A program made the position numbers and the translations under genes. From the NCBI GenBank assembly GCA_964343305.1, contig CAYFJO010000097.1, forward strand, positions 1 through 28,323: a stretch of 28,323 nucleotides of DNA, in the 5' to 3' direction. Source of the DNA: CAYFJO01 sp964343305 (GTDB lineage Bacteria; Planctomycetota; Planctomycetia; Pirellulales; Pirellulaceae). Each line of letters begins with the position of its first letter. The first letter of the stretch is position 1. The notes beneath the pieces were generated by a model. That model ran no database searches and was not told the DNA's origin. It saw nothing but the letters and a program-made list of their open reading frames with translations. Shown here piece after piece: positions 1-8,423 of this stretch.

Positions 1-458
1 GCGCCGAATTGCGAACCCACTTTGGCTACAGTTCCATCCAAGGCACGCGGCCGCAGACGATCGGCTACGCACTGAACGATTTACCGGTCGGCCAAGCAGC
101 CTGGATTATCGACAAGTTCTGGGCATGGAGCGATCACCGCGGCAAGTTGGAAAACAGTTTCACGAAAGACGAACTGCTGACGAACGTAATGATCTACTGG
201 ATCACCGAAACAGCCGCGTCATCAGCTAGGATTTACTTCGAACGCCAAAACTACACCGGCGACCGCAACCCAAGCCGCGTCCCCGTCGGCGCGGCACTAT
301 TCCCCAAAGAGATCAACGTTCCACCACGCAAGTGGGTCAAAGCCCGCTACAACCTGGTCCACTGGACCGAAATGCCCCGCGGCGGCCACTTCGCCTCACT
401 CGAAGTACCAGAGCTTTTCGTCAAGGATGTACGACAGTTTTTTCAAAAACTTCGTTGA
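1..458 (+). CDS. Epoxide hydrolase (alpha/beta hydrolase), C-terminal part, cut by window edge
   Basis: The reading frame is open from the window edge (first full codon at position 3) to TGA at 456-458, giving about 150 C-terminal residues. The TTG at 9 is internal, not a start. The text resembles the end of EHN-type epoxide hydrolases: a GYSSIQGTRPQT stretch, a long aromatic helix with IIDKFWAWSD, the segment LLTNVMIYWITETAASS, and near the end PRGGHFASLE, whose His (codon 387-389) is the family's catalytic base. Such enzymes open epoxides to diols with an Asp nucleophile, which would lie upstream of the window. No signal peptide can be judged. It is convergent with the pectate lyase gene. 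Family placement is by motif recognition; a related haloalkane-type hydrolase is the main alternative. Confidence 0.85.
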   Translation, partial: AELRTHFGYSSIQGTRPQTIGYALNDLPVGQAAWIIDKFWAWSDHRGKLENSFTKDELLTNVMIYWITETAASSARIYFERQNYTGDRNPSRVPVGAALFPKEINVPPRKWVKARYNLVHWTEMPRGGHFASLEVPELFVKDVRQFFQKLR

Positions 459-531
459 CGAATTTAGCGCTACAACCGCACTTTCGAGGTTACTCAATGT
501 CTGCGCGCATCAGACGGTGCCCGCGAATTCG
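459..531. other. Convergent intergenic gap
   Basis: This 73-base gap separates two converging genes. It holds a short perfect palindrome, GCGAATTCGC at 523-532, that runs into the pectate lyase stop codon. There is no clear stem followed by a T-run, so I do not call a terminator. Confidence 0.5.
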
Positions 532-1836
532 CTACTTGATCAGTGGATTCGTGTCGTTGAGGAATTCTTCGATGTCCGTATACCCATCTCCGTCCGAATC
601 GAGGTTGCCGCTGGGTGCGTTGGGATTTAGCTTGTGCTTCTGTTCCCAACGGTCAGGCATTCCGTCGTTGTCGGAATCACGTGCGGACTCGGCCGGCGCG
701 AATTGCGGCCATCCGCCGACTTGTTTTTGCGAGTCGATCAGATTCCCGTTGCCGGACTGAATCTGCTTGATGATCCGTGAATCGACTCGATCTCGTTTCG
801 GTAACGTCGCGCCCGCTTTGGCCAATGTCAATTCGAATGCGGATGGGGATGATTGCGTTTCAATGCTGGCGGTCAAAAATGGCTCTGACTTTTTGTTGCC
901 GGGTTTCGCACCGGAGATCAATTGCCAGTTATCGTCTGGTTGGTCATTTTTGCCGTCGAGGTAGTTGCCGCTGACAAACATATGAGTAGCGTCGCCGCCG
1001 ATTTTGAACACCGCGCCGCGAGCCCGGCGAATATAGTTGCCAACGTAGTTCATTCGAACTGGGTCCGCGGCCGAATAGCCCGTCGAGTCGTAGATGACAT
1101 TGTTTCGGAAGTCGAGCAGGATGCTGCCGTCGCCGTATGTGCCTGGCCTGGGGCTTCGGGAGCGATGATGGGCATAGATGTTGTGGTGAAAACTCACCTT
1201 ACCGTTTGTGCGCAGAAGCGATCCGTATCCGTGAGGCCCCTTTTCATGGAAGCTGTCGTTCAGCGATTCACTGATGATGCACCATTGAACAGTGACGTTG
1301 GTGATCCCGGCGCCCGAGACGGAGAGGCATTCGTCGATCGACCAGCTTGCCGAGCAGTGGTCAAAGATCACGTCGCGACTGGGGCTGTTGATGCTGACGG
1401 AGTCGGGCGAAAATCCCTTTCCACGCTTTTTGTATTCGGGGCCAAGCTCATCACCAGGACGAAACCGCATATGACGCACAACAACGTCATGCGTCGCGAC
1501 ACTAAAACCGTAATTCTTCAAACAAATGCCGTCGCCTGGAGCCGACTGACCGGCGATCGTGATGAAGGGTTCTCGGACGGTCAGCGTTGATTGCAACTCG
1601 ATGATGCCCGCGACGCGAAAGATCACTATTCGCGGCTCCTTCATCGCGATGGCGGCGCGCAGGCTGCCCGTGCCTGAGTCATTCAGATTGGTCACGAACA
1701 CGACCTTTCCACCACGCCCACCGCGAGTCTGCGCGCCGAATCCTTCCGCTGTCGGAAACGCCTTGGGCTCGACCGCAACAAGTTGTGCCGTCTGCAACAA
1801 CGCAAGCGCGAGAGAGAAGTGTTTCACGAGCTTCAT
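532..1836 (-). CDS. Secreted pectate lyase-like protein (PL1 type) with Ca-binding C-terminus
   Basis: The product has 434 residues. A signal peptide covers about the first 22 residues (KLVKHFSLALALLQTAQLVA). Next comes FPTAEGFGAQTRGGRGGKV, the usual opening of pectate-lyase-like beta-helix enzymes. The helix carries DSVSINSPSRDVIFDHCS followed by WSIDE, matching the calcium/substrate region. HHNIYAHHRSRSPRPG contains the Arg-x-Pro-Arg type motif expected for the catalytic arginine. The last 50 residues hold two Asp-rich loops of DxDxDG type (DSDNDGMPD and DSDGDGYTD), like thrombospondin type 3 or EF-hand-like calcium loops. The ATG at 1834-1836 is supported by an AGGAGA ribosome site a few bases upstream. 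PL1 enzymes cleave polygalacturonate by beta-elimination, but the substrate here is not certain. It follows the LamG gene on the same strand after 97 bases. Confidence 0.85.
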   Translation of the reverse strand: MKLVKHFSLALALLQTAQLVAVEPKAFPTAEGFGAQTRGGRGGKVVFVTNLNDSGTGSLRAAIAMKEPRIVIFRVAGIIELQSTLTVREPFITIAGQSAPGDGICLKNYGFSVATHDVVVRHMRFRPGDELGPEYKKRGKGFSPDSVSINSPSRDVIFDHCSASWSIDECLSVSGAGITNVTVQWCIISESLNDSFHEKGPHGYGSLLRTNGKVSFHHNIYAHHRSRSPRPGTYGDGSILLDFRNNVIYDSTGYSAADPVRMNYVGNYIRRARGAVFKIGGDATHMFVSGNYLDGKNDQPDDNWQLISGAKPGNKKSEPFLTASIETQSSPSAFELTLAKAGATLPKRDRVDSRIIKQIQSGNGNLIDSQKQVGGWPQFAPAESARDSDNDGMPDRWEQKHKLNPNAPSGNLDSDGDGYTDIEEFLNDTNPLIK

Positions 1837-1933
1837 GAATTCTCCTATTCGTCCGTGTGAGTTGACTTCGCTTCAGCGTGAACTCATGGACGGTTTCCTT
1901 GTCGATCGTCACCACATTCCGGCACTACGGCAA

Positions 1934-2887
1934 CTACTCCAAGAGATCCGCGTTGATCGCCTTTTCGATCGCCTTGAGCCGCCAGGCAATTTCCGGATCG
2001 CCATGATTTTGGTGCGCTTTCAGCAATGGAAGGACCTCGGTGTCGAGTGAGATGAGTTTCTTCTCCGCTTCGTTGCGGACTTTGAACTTGGCCTCACCCA
2101 GCTTCTCGATTAGTGGCGTAATATCCGCAGCGGTCAGCGGGCGAGGCCTCGTTTTCTTTTGTTCATTGTAAAGAGCGCGGAGTTCTTTTTCGGTCAATTT
2201 CCGTTTCCAAATGATTACATCATCAATTTGGCCGTCGAACTTTCGGTTTCGTTCCAGCGCGTATGCGGCATGGCCGATCCGCAGTGGAAGCGGAGAAGGC
2301 GTGTAAGTTTGCTTGACCTCAGTCGTTCCTTCCAAGCGGCCGTTGAAGAACGCTCGAAGATGTTTTCCGTCAAACGTGCCCGCAACATGGACCCACTGGT
2401 TCGTCGGCACGCGTGTTGTGCCGTTGGCCCTGATCCAACCGCCAGCGCCAATCGTGAAATTTACAAATTCGGCGGTATAGCAGCGGAGCACAAAACCGCG
2501 AGTTGTCCCATTCGGCCAGTCGTGCTTGCAAATCACAGAACCGTTCGAGTTCTCACGCCGAAGCTTGATCCAAGCCGCGACCGTGATCGTCGGCGAGTTA
2601 ATATCTTCGTGGTCCGCCGTCTCAATGTAACCTGTTTGCAATTTGTCTTTGCGTACGAACAAGGCCCTCCCGGTCAATCGGTGATTCGTAAAGAATGCTT
2701 TATTAATTCGGCCCGTATGATCGTCTCCAACTTCGTTTGCAACAGAATCCGCGGTCAGAGATTCAAACGTGTAGTGCAGTACTGGACCCTGTCGTCCAGA
2801 CGGTTGTTCTTCTGCCCGAATTGCAACGCGGAGAACCGGACGAGCACAAATCGCGACGACAACGATTAGCAGCAGTACGTTCTTCAC
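1934..2887 (-). CDS. Secreted LamG/concanavalin-like protein with C-terminal HEAT-like tail
   Basis: The product has 317 residues and a GTG start that overlaps the stop of the preceding gene (GTGA), suggesting translational coupling. Residues 1-25 form a signal peptide or membrane anchor (KNVLLLIVVVAICARP). Residues about 38-243 form a LamG-like jelly-roll: LHYTFESL at the start, TVAAWIKLRR, QWVHVAGTFDGKHLRAFFNGRLEG in the middle, and FDGQIDDVIIWKRKLTEKELRALYN at the end. Residues about 253-315 read as a HEAT-like helical pair (LIEKLGEAKFKVRNEAEKKL, then DPEIAWRLKAIEKAI), an arrangement I recall from planctomycete exported proteins. LamG domains usually bind glycans or proteins; the ligand is unknown. 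An adhesive or carbohydrate-binding role next to the pectate lyase is inference. Confidence 0.75.
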   Translation of the reverse strand: MKNVLLLIVVVAICARPVLRVAIRAEEQPSGRQGPVLHYTFESLTADSVANEVGDDHTGRINKAFFTNHRLTGRALFVRKDKLQTGYIETADHEDINSPTITVAAWIKLRRENSNGSVICKHDWPNGTTRGFVLRCYTAEFVNFTIGAGGWIRANGTTRVPTNQWVHVAGTFDGKHLRAFFNGRLEGTTEVKQTYTPSPLPLRIGHAAYALERNRKFDGQIDDVIIWKRKLTEKELRALYNEQKKTRPRPLTAADITPLIEKLGEAKFKVRNEAEKKLISLDTEVLPLLKAHQNHGDPEIAWRLKAIEKAINADLLE

Positions 2888-4287
2888 TTCGACTCCTCGA
2901 CTTCATCGAGAATCGCGAGTCCAAGTCGGCGGCCTTTCCAGAATCCTTTTGGGTTGAGTTGGCTGTCGCCTCTCGCGGGCCGGCCCGGCGCGAGGTTTGT
3001 GTCTTTGACTTCGATACCCAGATAGATTTGACCGGGTGTATGTTCATTGGTGATGAAAAAGAACAGACCTGTTTTGGTGTGGTCGTGAGCTTTCTTCTCG
3101 TCGTCGTAGTGTGCGATGAGTTGTTCAATCGGACGGCCCAGTTTGATGAACGATTGCGGCGAGCGCACTTCGCCTGAACGCCAGTGCGACATTGGGATTT
3201 CCCAGGCGTCAAGGTCGATCGCCTCAAGCGCGTAGTATCGCGTGTCCCCGTCGTCGACTTCTGTTCCCATGAGATCGAACCCGTTGGCTTTTGCCCATTC
3301 GACGATTTCTTTCTTCGTTCGGCTCAACTCTTCTCGGCCCATGCCTCGAAAACGATCGGGCAACCCGGACCAACGGCCCGTATCCAGGTCGTAAAATGTT
3401 CGGACTGACTTCGTGTTGTAGAGCGATTGGGCAATCATATTGCCGCGACCGCTGGCTCGCTTCAGCGGCTTCTCGCGGTCCAGCTTGAACACGACGGGCA
3501 TGTCGTATTTCGATTCCGGAAGATTCACCTCCGCAAACTTCGTACCACCAACATGCTCGTGCCAATGTTCTTCCCACCACTTGGCCCAGCGGACTGCGTT
3601 CTTTTGAAACAGTTTTTGCTTGAGTTGTCGTTGGCGAATCGTTCCGCCTTTCGCGCTGACAAATGCAAGTTGATTCCAATCGTGCTTGACGCCGGTCCAT
3701 CGTTCCAGTGTACGGTAGACTTCGTTGACCGGCCGACCATAGCTGTAACCGTCTCGGTCCGAATCCCTATTGTCATGCTTCTGCATGAACTTCATAAGCT
3801 CCGGATCGTCGCTGCGATATCCCATGTCGCTTCCGTCCTTCCCATACAGTCGTGGGATCGCGCGAATCAACGCCGGGATCGCGCGTTTATCTCTGATCCC
3901 GCGCAAAATAAACGGAATGGATCGCAACATGAGCCGGTCATCGATCGATGTTTCATCCAGTGCCGCGATCAATTCAGGCGCGGCTTCAGGCCCCAGCAAG
4001 ATCAACTCCTGCATCTTACGCTCCCACGCAAGCTGCCCACACTGGCCTTCATTTTGAAGGTCCTGCAACTGGCGCATTAGCCGCCCAACTTTCGTATCAG
4101 GCCAATTACGCGTCGGTTTCTCTTTCTCGCGACGTTCACCCGCCGCCGCACGATCCGCAGCGTCTTCGGTAGCCCTCTTTTGCGCGAACGCCACTTGGTT
4201 CAAAAAAACCGCCGAGAGAAAGACACCAAGGCGAATAACAATCGGCGAAAGCAGCGACTGACCGCTACATCTTGATTTGGCGTTCAT
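2884..4287 (-). CDS. Exported protein of unknown function with HEAT-like helices
   Basis: The product has 467 residues. Residues 1-36 form a signal peptide ending in FAQ-K. A charged linker follows, then a helical stretch about residues 80-145 (LILLGPEAAPELIAAL, later DKRAIPALIRAIPRL) that looks like two HEAT-type units. The second half is a mixed alpha/beta region that I do not recognise as a named domain. It contains WAKANGFDLMGTEV and LGRPIEQLIAHYDDEKK. The ATG at 4285-4287 has a GGGA-like ribosome site about 8 bases upstream. It is the first gene of a likely three-gene exported-protein operon, and its TGA overlaps the LamG gene's GTG. No function is proposed. Confidence 0.7.
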   Translation of the reverse strand: MNAKSRCSGQSLLSPIVIRLGVFLSAVFLNQVAFAQKRATEDAADRAAAGERREKEKPTRNWPDTKVGRLMRQLQDLQNEGQCGQLAWERKMQELILLGPEAAPELIAALDETSIDDRLMLRSIPFILRGIRDKRAIPALIRAIPRLYGKDGSDMGYRSDDPELMKFMQKHDNRDSDRDGYSYGRPVNEVYRTLERWTGVKHDWNQLAFVSAKGGTIRQRQLKQKLFQKNAVRWAKWWEEHWHEHVGGTKFAEVNLPESKYDMPVVFKLDREKPLKRASGRGNMIAQSLYNTKSVRTFYDLDTGRWSGLPDRFRGMGREELSRTKKEIVEWAKANGFDLMGTEVDDGDTRYYALEAIDLDAWEIPMSHWRSGEVRSPQSFIKLGRPIEQLIAHYDDEKKAHDHTKTGLFFFITNEHTPGQIYLGIEVKDTNLAPGRPARGDSQLNPKGFWKGRRLGLAILDEVEESK

Positions 4288-4328
4288 TGTTCAAATCCCT
4301 GATTTAGTTTCGGCATCGCAGATAAGAC

Positions 4329-4337
4329 ATTCTAGCA
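4329..4337 (-). promoter_or_regulatory. Possible extended -10 promoter for the HEAT/LamG/pectate lyase genes
   Basis: On the minus strand this reads TGCTAGAAT, an extended -10 form (TGn then TAGAAT), about 42 bases before the ATG at 4287. No good -35 is present at the normal distance. The 113-base gap holding it is otherwise featureless. Sequence resemblance only. Confidence 0.3.
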
Positions 4338-4400
4338 ACTTTGTCGAAGCGATACCGAACCGTGAAATCAACATCGACCTAGTCAAGGGCAAGACACTCT

Positions 4401-4904
4401 TCAATCACATGCGGTACCGCCGCGTGTGAGCCGGAGTTTCAGCGTATCGGTGTTTCGCAACAGTCGCAGCACGCGGCGTTTGAAGTCGGATGCGTTAGTG
4501 CCCGAGGCGGCGAGCGCGACAGCCTGGTCGGAGATTCGTTTGTTGTGTAGTGCTGACGAAAACTCAGCCATCCGGACCAAGGCGTCGGCGTACTGGACTG
4601 GTTGCCAGCCAGGCGCCAGCACGATGTCGTCCGCGGCGTTCTCGCGTTCGATGCTGACGTGGCGGCCGATGAACCACACGACCGGGTGGAAGAAGAGGAC
4701 CGCCTCGATCAACCGTTGAAGCAAATTCACCAGCAGGTCGTAACGTTGGATGACCGTGTACCGCATCTGCGCCGACGCTCGCTTCAGCATCCAACCGGCG
4801 ACAATCATCAGCAGCGACACCGCGACACCTTGCCAGAGAAAATGCAGCAGGGTCACCGCCAGCCGCAGCGAAAACGATTCGTCAAGCCAATCAAACGTGA
4901 TCAT
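4401..4904 (-). pseudogene. BlaR1-type M56 peptidase, internally deleted remnant
   Basis: The product has 167 residues, against several hundred for intact M56 sensor proteases. Residues 1-50 match the family N-terminus (LLHFLWQGVAVSLLMIVAGW, then KRASAQMRYTV). After VIQ at about residue 53 the text jumps to RYDLLVNLLQRLIEAVLFFHPVVWFIGR and ERENAADDIV. In intact proteins these follow the zinc-binding HExxH after several membrane segments, and here HExxH and those segments are missing. The jump is in frame and a strong ribosome site (GAGGAG, 8 bases before the ATG) remains. The usual C-terminal sensor part is also absent. It lies 53 bases after the BlaI-like remnant, the normal order for such pairs. 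I read it as a decayed gene; a small membrane protein derived from it cannot be ruled out. Confidence 0.7.
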
Positions 4905-4957
4905 CCGAGTACTCCTCAGACAGGTAAAGTCTCACGACTTCGGCTACGGGAACTGTT

Positions 4958-5236
4958 CTAAGATCCCTTTAATTTGCGATTGATGATCCGCCGCAGTTCC
5001 TTAAGTTCGTCGTCATTGAGGCTCTTCACATCGAACAACTTGAGCAACACTGCCGCCGTCGAGCCATCGAAGACACGGTCAACGACGTCACCCAACACGC
5101 GCCCCGTCACTTCTTCTTCGGTGATCTGAGGCGAAAACAAATATGTGTTACCCTGCGTCTTCCGCTTGAGAGAGAAGTCGTCGACAAAACTCGACGAAGT
5201 GAGGACGGAAAAGACTTCGGGATTTGAAGAAATCAT
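4958..5236 (-). pseudogene. BlaI/MecI-type repressor, N-terminally truncated remnant
   Basis: The product has 92 residues, against about 120-130 in the family. The recognisable part is the C-terminal half: LKRKTQGNTYLFSPQITEEE (end of the winged helix and wing strand) followed by a helical dimerisation region, VLGDVVDRVFDG, AAVLLKLF, LNDDELKELRRIINRKL. The helices that contact DNA and the usual N-terminal start are missing. The minus-strand frame is open for only 13 codons upstream of the ATG and those codons show no helix-turn-helix. The other two upstream frames show no missing half either. Family members repress beta-lactamase-type operons and are cleaved in response to the M56 sensor. With the sensor also damaged, this pair is probably non-functional, although a short dimerising protein could still be made. 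Confidence 0.65.
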
Positions 5237-5449
5237 CTGCTGGAAAACGTCTATTCTATTGCCGCCGTCAGCGGACTAATTTGTCAGTTTTGTGGTGCTT
5301 TCGAACCGTCAAAGATAAACGACGTTTTGCGTTACCGACATATTTGCACCCGACGGGTTGGTTTCGCTTCTTGACTCACGAGTTCCGACCAATTACAAAA
5401 AAATGCAGTCTCCGGATCGTCGTCAACTGCCGTCTTTGGGATCGCTCAA
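5237..5449. other. Divergent intergenic region
   Basis: This 213-base region separates the BlaI remnant (minus) from the beta-helix gene (plus). It would have held the BlaI N-terminus and operator in an intact locus, but no helix-turn-helix coding text is found on the minus strand. The plus strand carries the promoter candidate listed separately. Nothing else was recognised. Confidence 0.5.
5371..5399 (+). promoter_or_regulatory. Candidate sigma-70-type promoter for the beta-helix/DUF58/transglutaminase genes
   Basis: TTGACT at 5371-5376 and TACAAA at 5394-5399 are separated by exactly 17 bases. They match the TTGACA and TATAAT consensus at 5 of 6 and 4 of 6 positions. Transcription would begin near 5406, about 45 bases before the ATG at 5450. 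There is no similar candidate at the following gene junctions, in keeping with one long operon. Confidence 0.45.
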
Positions 5450-8380
5450 ATGTCTAAGCCATCGGGCGAAACATCTTCCACCTCGCGCGCTGATTCATCT
5501 ACTTCTCAAGACGATGATTGGCTGCAAAGTCTCGTTGAACGCGATCAAGATAAAGACGAGATGCCGAAGCCCGAGACCAGCCGAACTAGCGACCAATCAA
5601 CAAAGTCGGCCGCCAACGGGTCGCAAAAGAAGCCTCAAACAACTGCCGCAGTCAAAACCACGGAAGACACTGAGACCGGTTGGTCCGTGGAAACGTATCG
5701 AACGTCGTTGGTGATTCTGATCGCCTTGATCGCACTCGAGACGTTGGCAATCTCTTTCTATCTTGTGTTCCGATCGGTGCCATCACAGGAAGCCGTGTTT
5801 GAATTGCCGAAGACACATGTGTTGCCTGCGCCAGCAAAATCGGCCAACAAAACAGGCTCCGCTAAGCAGTCAGCAAACGAAGCCGCGGAGAAACAAGTGG
5901 TCGTTTCGCCGAAGGGAGATGGCCAGTATTCGTCAATTGGGCAAGCATTGAAACGGTCGCCTGCTGGTTCGCTCATTTCGGTCAAACCAGGAACTTATCG
6001 CGAGTCGATCGTTTTGGACAAACCCGTTGAGATTGTTGGTGACGGTCCGCGCGAAGAGATCATCATTGAGACGGCAAGTGGCGCGACGGTGATGATGAAA
6101 ACAGATCAGGCCACGCTACGCGGCTTGACGATCGCACGCGACGAAGCGGTCGACAAAGAACATCCCTATGCCGTCGAGATTCCACAAGGCGAATTGCTGA
6201 TCGAAGACTGCGACATTACATCCAAAGCAGGAAATTGTGTTTTTGTGACGGGTGGCGCGGCAAATCCAACCTTACGACGCTGCCGAATCCATGACGGAGT
6301 TGGTGGCGGTTTGTTTTTTACGGAAGGAGCTCAAGGGAATGTCGAAGATTGCGACATCATTGGTATGACGAACGGTGGAATTGTCATTCGCGCCGGAGCT
6401 AATCCGACGATCGTCGATTGTCGCTGGAAGGATGGAAAGGGTAATGCGATTGTGATTCACGCCGCATCAGGCACGTTTGAGAATTGCACGATTTCAGATC
6501 AAACCGCCGAGAAGTACTTTAGCATCAGCATCGAGGAGAACGCTAATCCGGTTTTTCGAAATTGCGATGTGATTGGTGGCAAAACGAACGCACTTACATG
6601 TGCTTCGAATTCTCGCGGCAGGTTCGAGAATTGCCAATTCACAAAGCATAACCAGGGTGTCGTCTTGCGGTCGTCGCATACCACATTCGTTGATTGTACG
6701 GTCGCGGACAATCAGAGTGCTGGCATCTGGGTCAGCGAAAAATCAACGGGCGATTTCCAAAACTGCGAAGTGCGCGGGAATAACGTTGATGTTTTCGTGA
6801 GCGACGAAAGTGCGCCACGTTTTCGAGGATGCAATATCCACGATGGGAAATCGAACGGCATCGCCATGTCGACCAAAGCGAAAGGGCTGTTTGAGGACTG
6901 CGAGATTTACAACATGGCGGGCAACGGTGTATTCATCCGCAAGGAGTCGAATCCCGTTTTTCGAAACTGCAAAATCCATGACAACAACAGTGATGGGTTG
7001 GAAGCGCTCGAGCAGGCGCGCGGATTGTTCGACAATTGTCAATTTACGAATCATCCCAAGGCATCTGCGATCTGGCTCAACAGCGGCTCGCGAGTCATGT
7101 TTCGATCGTGTCGACTTCAGTCGGGCGCGTCCGGCATTGTTATACAGGCCGGAGCAAGCGGCATGTTCGACGATTGCAAAGTAAACAGTTTTGCGAAGTC
7201 CGGGTGTATCACTTCCGACGATGGCTTTGCGTCATTCTTCAACTGCACTCTCTCAGATTGTAAAGTCGCGGGTGTGGAAGCCTCATCAGCCTCGTACCAA
7301 TTGAAGAAGTGTGAAATCGCTCGTTGCGAAATCGGCTTCTTTGCGGGCGGAACCAGTTCTCCCACCGTGATCGACACCAAGATTCATACATCAAACCAAC
7401 AAGGCATGCTGACAAATGGATCGGCGACGGCACATCTGATTGATTGCGAAATCTTCGACAACACCGGCATCAATGTTGCGGCGAAAGAAAAGGCCGCGCC
7501 TCAATTCCTTGACTGCAAAATCTACAACGCCGGATTTGCTGGATTGCTTGTTTCCGATTCTGCCAGGCCATCGCTTGACGGATGCGATGTTTATGATTGC
7601 AAGAAATACGGCGTCTATCTTGGCAGCACGAACAGCACGACGATCCGCGGTGGCACGATTACTGGCTGCAAGGAATACGGCGTCTATGCGTTTGGCGAAT
7701 GCACGCCGAGCGTGGAAGGTTGCGCAATTTCGAAAAACACAACAGCCAACGTAATGGTCCGGGACAAAGCAAAACTCACGCTGCGAAAGTGCACAGTTTC
7801 CGAAGGCGAAGGCTACGGGTTGTGGCTCCAAGCGACGGGCTACTGTTTCGCCGACAATTGTACGGTGACAGAGACGACCAAGAGCGCGGTCCAACTTGAA
7901 GACGGCGCGACGGCAAAACTGGAATACAGTTTTTTCACCAAATCGAAAGCGATGGGCATCTACCTCACCAAACAAAGCTCCGCAAACATGTTTCAATGCG
8001 GCGTCCTGAATAACGGCGAAACGGGCTTGCAAGTTGTGGACAAAAGTTCGCTTTCTGCTGTCGGATGTCAATTCAACAACAACACAAAATCCGGTCTCTC
8101 CGTTCTCGAAGAAGCATCCGCACAAATGACGGGCGGTAGTGCCAGCGGCAACAAGTCAGCAGGCTTGGTGGCCAAATCCAACACATCATTCAAAGTGACC
8201 AACGTTCAGATTGTTAACAATCAATACGGGCTTTATGTTTACTCCGACGGAACGGCAAGTGTCACGAACTGCACGGCGAAGGACAATGCAAAAGGCGATT
8301 GGGTCCCAGCACGTGGTGCGAAACTGACCGGCAGCGAAAACACGCCGAAACTGCCAACGGCCAGCCGTTCGTCAAGATAG
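5450..8380 (+). CDS. Membrane-anchored right-handed parallel beta-helix protein
   Basis: The product has 976 residues. Residues 1-80 are polar and charged and presumably cytoplasmic. Residues 86-107 are one membrane segment (SLVILIALIALETLAISFYL). A short Pro/Ala/Lys linker leads to a beta-helix from about residue 150 to 965. The helix begins with a pectinesterase/NosD-like first coil (YSSIGQALKRSPAGSLISVKPGTYRESI) and continues as many PbH1-type coils of about 22-24 residues. Most coils carry a Cys after Asn, Asp or Gly (FENCTI, FRNCDV, FEDCEI), giving roughly 35 Cys in register. The topology is that of a type II membrane protein with the helix outside the cytoplasm. Such folds bind or cleave polysaccharides or act as scaffolds; no catalytic motif was recognised. 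The start has only a weak GGGA-like ribosome site. The DUF58 gene follows after 43 bases. Confidence 0.8.
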   Translation: MSKPSGETSSTSRADSSTSQDDDWLQSLVERDQDKDEMPKPETSRTSDQSTKSAANGSQKKPQTTAAVKTTEDTETGWSVETYRTSLVILIALIALETLAISFYLVFRSVPSQEAVFELPKTHVLPAPAKSANKTGSAKQSANEAAEKQVVVSPKGDGQYSSIGQALKRSPAGSLISVKPGTYRESIVLDKPVEIVGDGPREEIIIETASGATVMMKTDQATLRGLTIARDEAVDKEHPYAVEIPQGELLIEDCDITSKAGNCVFVTGGAANPTLRRCRIHDGVGGGLFFTEGAQGNVEDCDIIGMTNGGIVIRAGANPTIVDCRWKDGKGNAIVIHAASGTFENCTISDQTAEKYFSISIEENANPVFRNCDVIGGKTNALTCASNSRGRFENCQFTKHNQGVVLRSSHTTFVDCTVADNQSAGIWVSEKSTGDFQNCEVRGNNVDVFVSDESAPRFRGCNIHDGKSNGIAMSTKAKGLFEDCEIYNMAGNGVFIRKESNPVFRNCKIHDNNSDGLEALEQARGLFDNCQFTNHPKASAIWLNSGSRVMFRSCRLQSGASGIVIQAGASGMFDDCKVNSFAKSGCITSDDGFASFFNCTLSDCKVAGVEASSASYQLKKCEIARCEIGFFAGGTSSPTVIDTKIHTSNQQGMLTNGSATAHLIDCEIFDNTGINVAAKEKAAPQFLDCKIYNAGFAGLLVSDSARPSLDGCDVYDCKKYGVYLGSTNSTTIRGGTITGCKEYGVYAFGECTPSVEGCAISKNTTANVMVRDKAKLTLRKCTVSEGEGYGLWLQATGYCFADNCTVTETTKSAVQLEDGATAKLEYSFFTKSKAMGIYLTKQSSANMFQCGVLNNGETGLQVVDKSSLSAVGCQFNNNTKSGLSVLEEASAQMTGGSASGNKSAGLVAKSNTSFKVTNVQIVNNQYGLYVYSDGTASVTNCTAKDNAKGDWVPARGAKLTGSENTPKLPTASRSSR

Positions 8381-8391
8381 TATTTGGAGTC

Positions 8392-8405
8392 CAGGCTTTA
8401 GCCTG
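8392..8405. repeat. Short intergenic palindrome
   Basis: CAGGCT and AGCCTG flank TT, giving a 6-base-pair hairpin between the beta-helix stop and the DUF58 start. No T-run follows, so it does not look like a rho-independent terminator. I recall similar AGGCTTTAGCCT words as common between planctomycete genes, which would make it a dispersed repeat. That is memory and is not shown by this window. Confidence 0.5.
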
Positions 8406-8423
8406 TTCTTGCTGCAAAAGATC

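Noticed and set aside
427..630. 67-codon plus-strand frame starting inside the epoxide hydrolase end
   Set aside because: It overlaps the hydrolase in another frame and the pectate lyase antisense. No ribosome site or domain.
922..1590. 222-codon open frame on the plus strand
   Set aside because: It is antisense to the pectate lyase, which has a signal peptide, family motifs and a ribosome site. No recognisable domain in the plus frame.
8409..8423. TTG start for the DUF58 gene
   Set aside because: It sits in the flank of the intergenic palindrome. The ATG five codons later gives a normal start.
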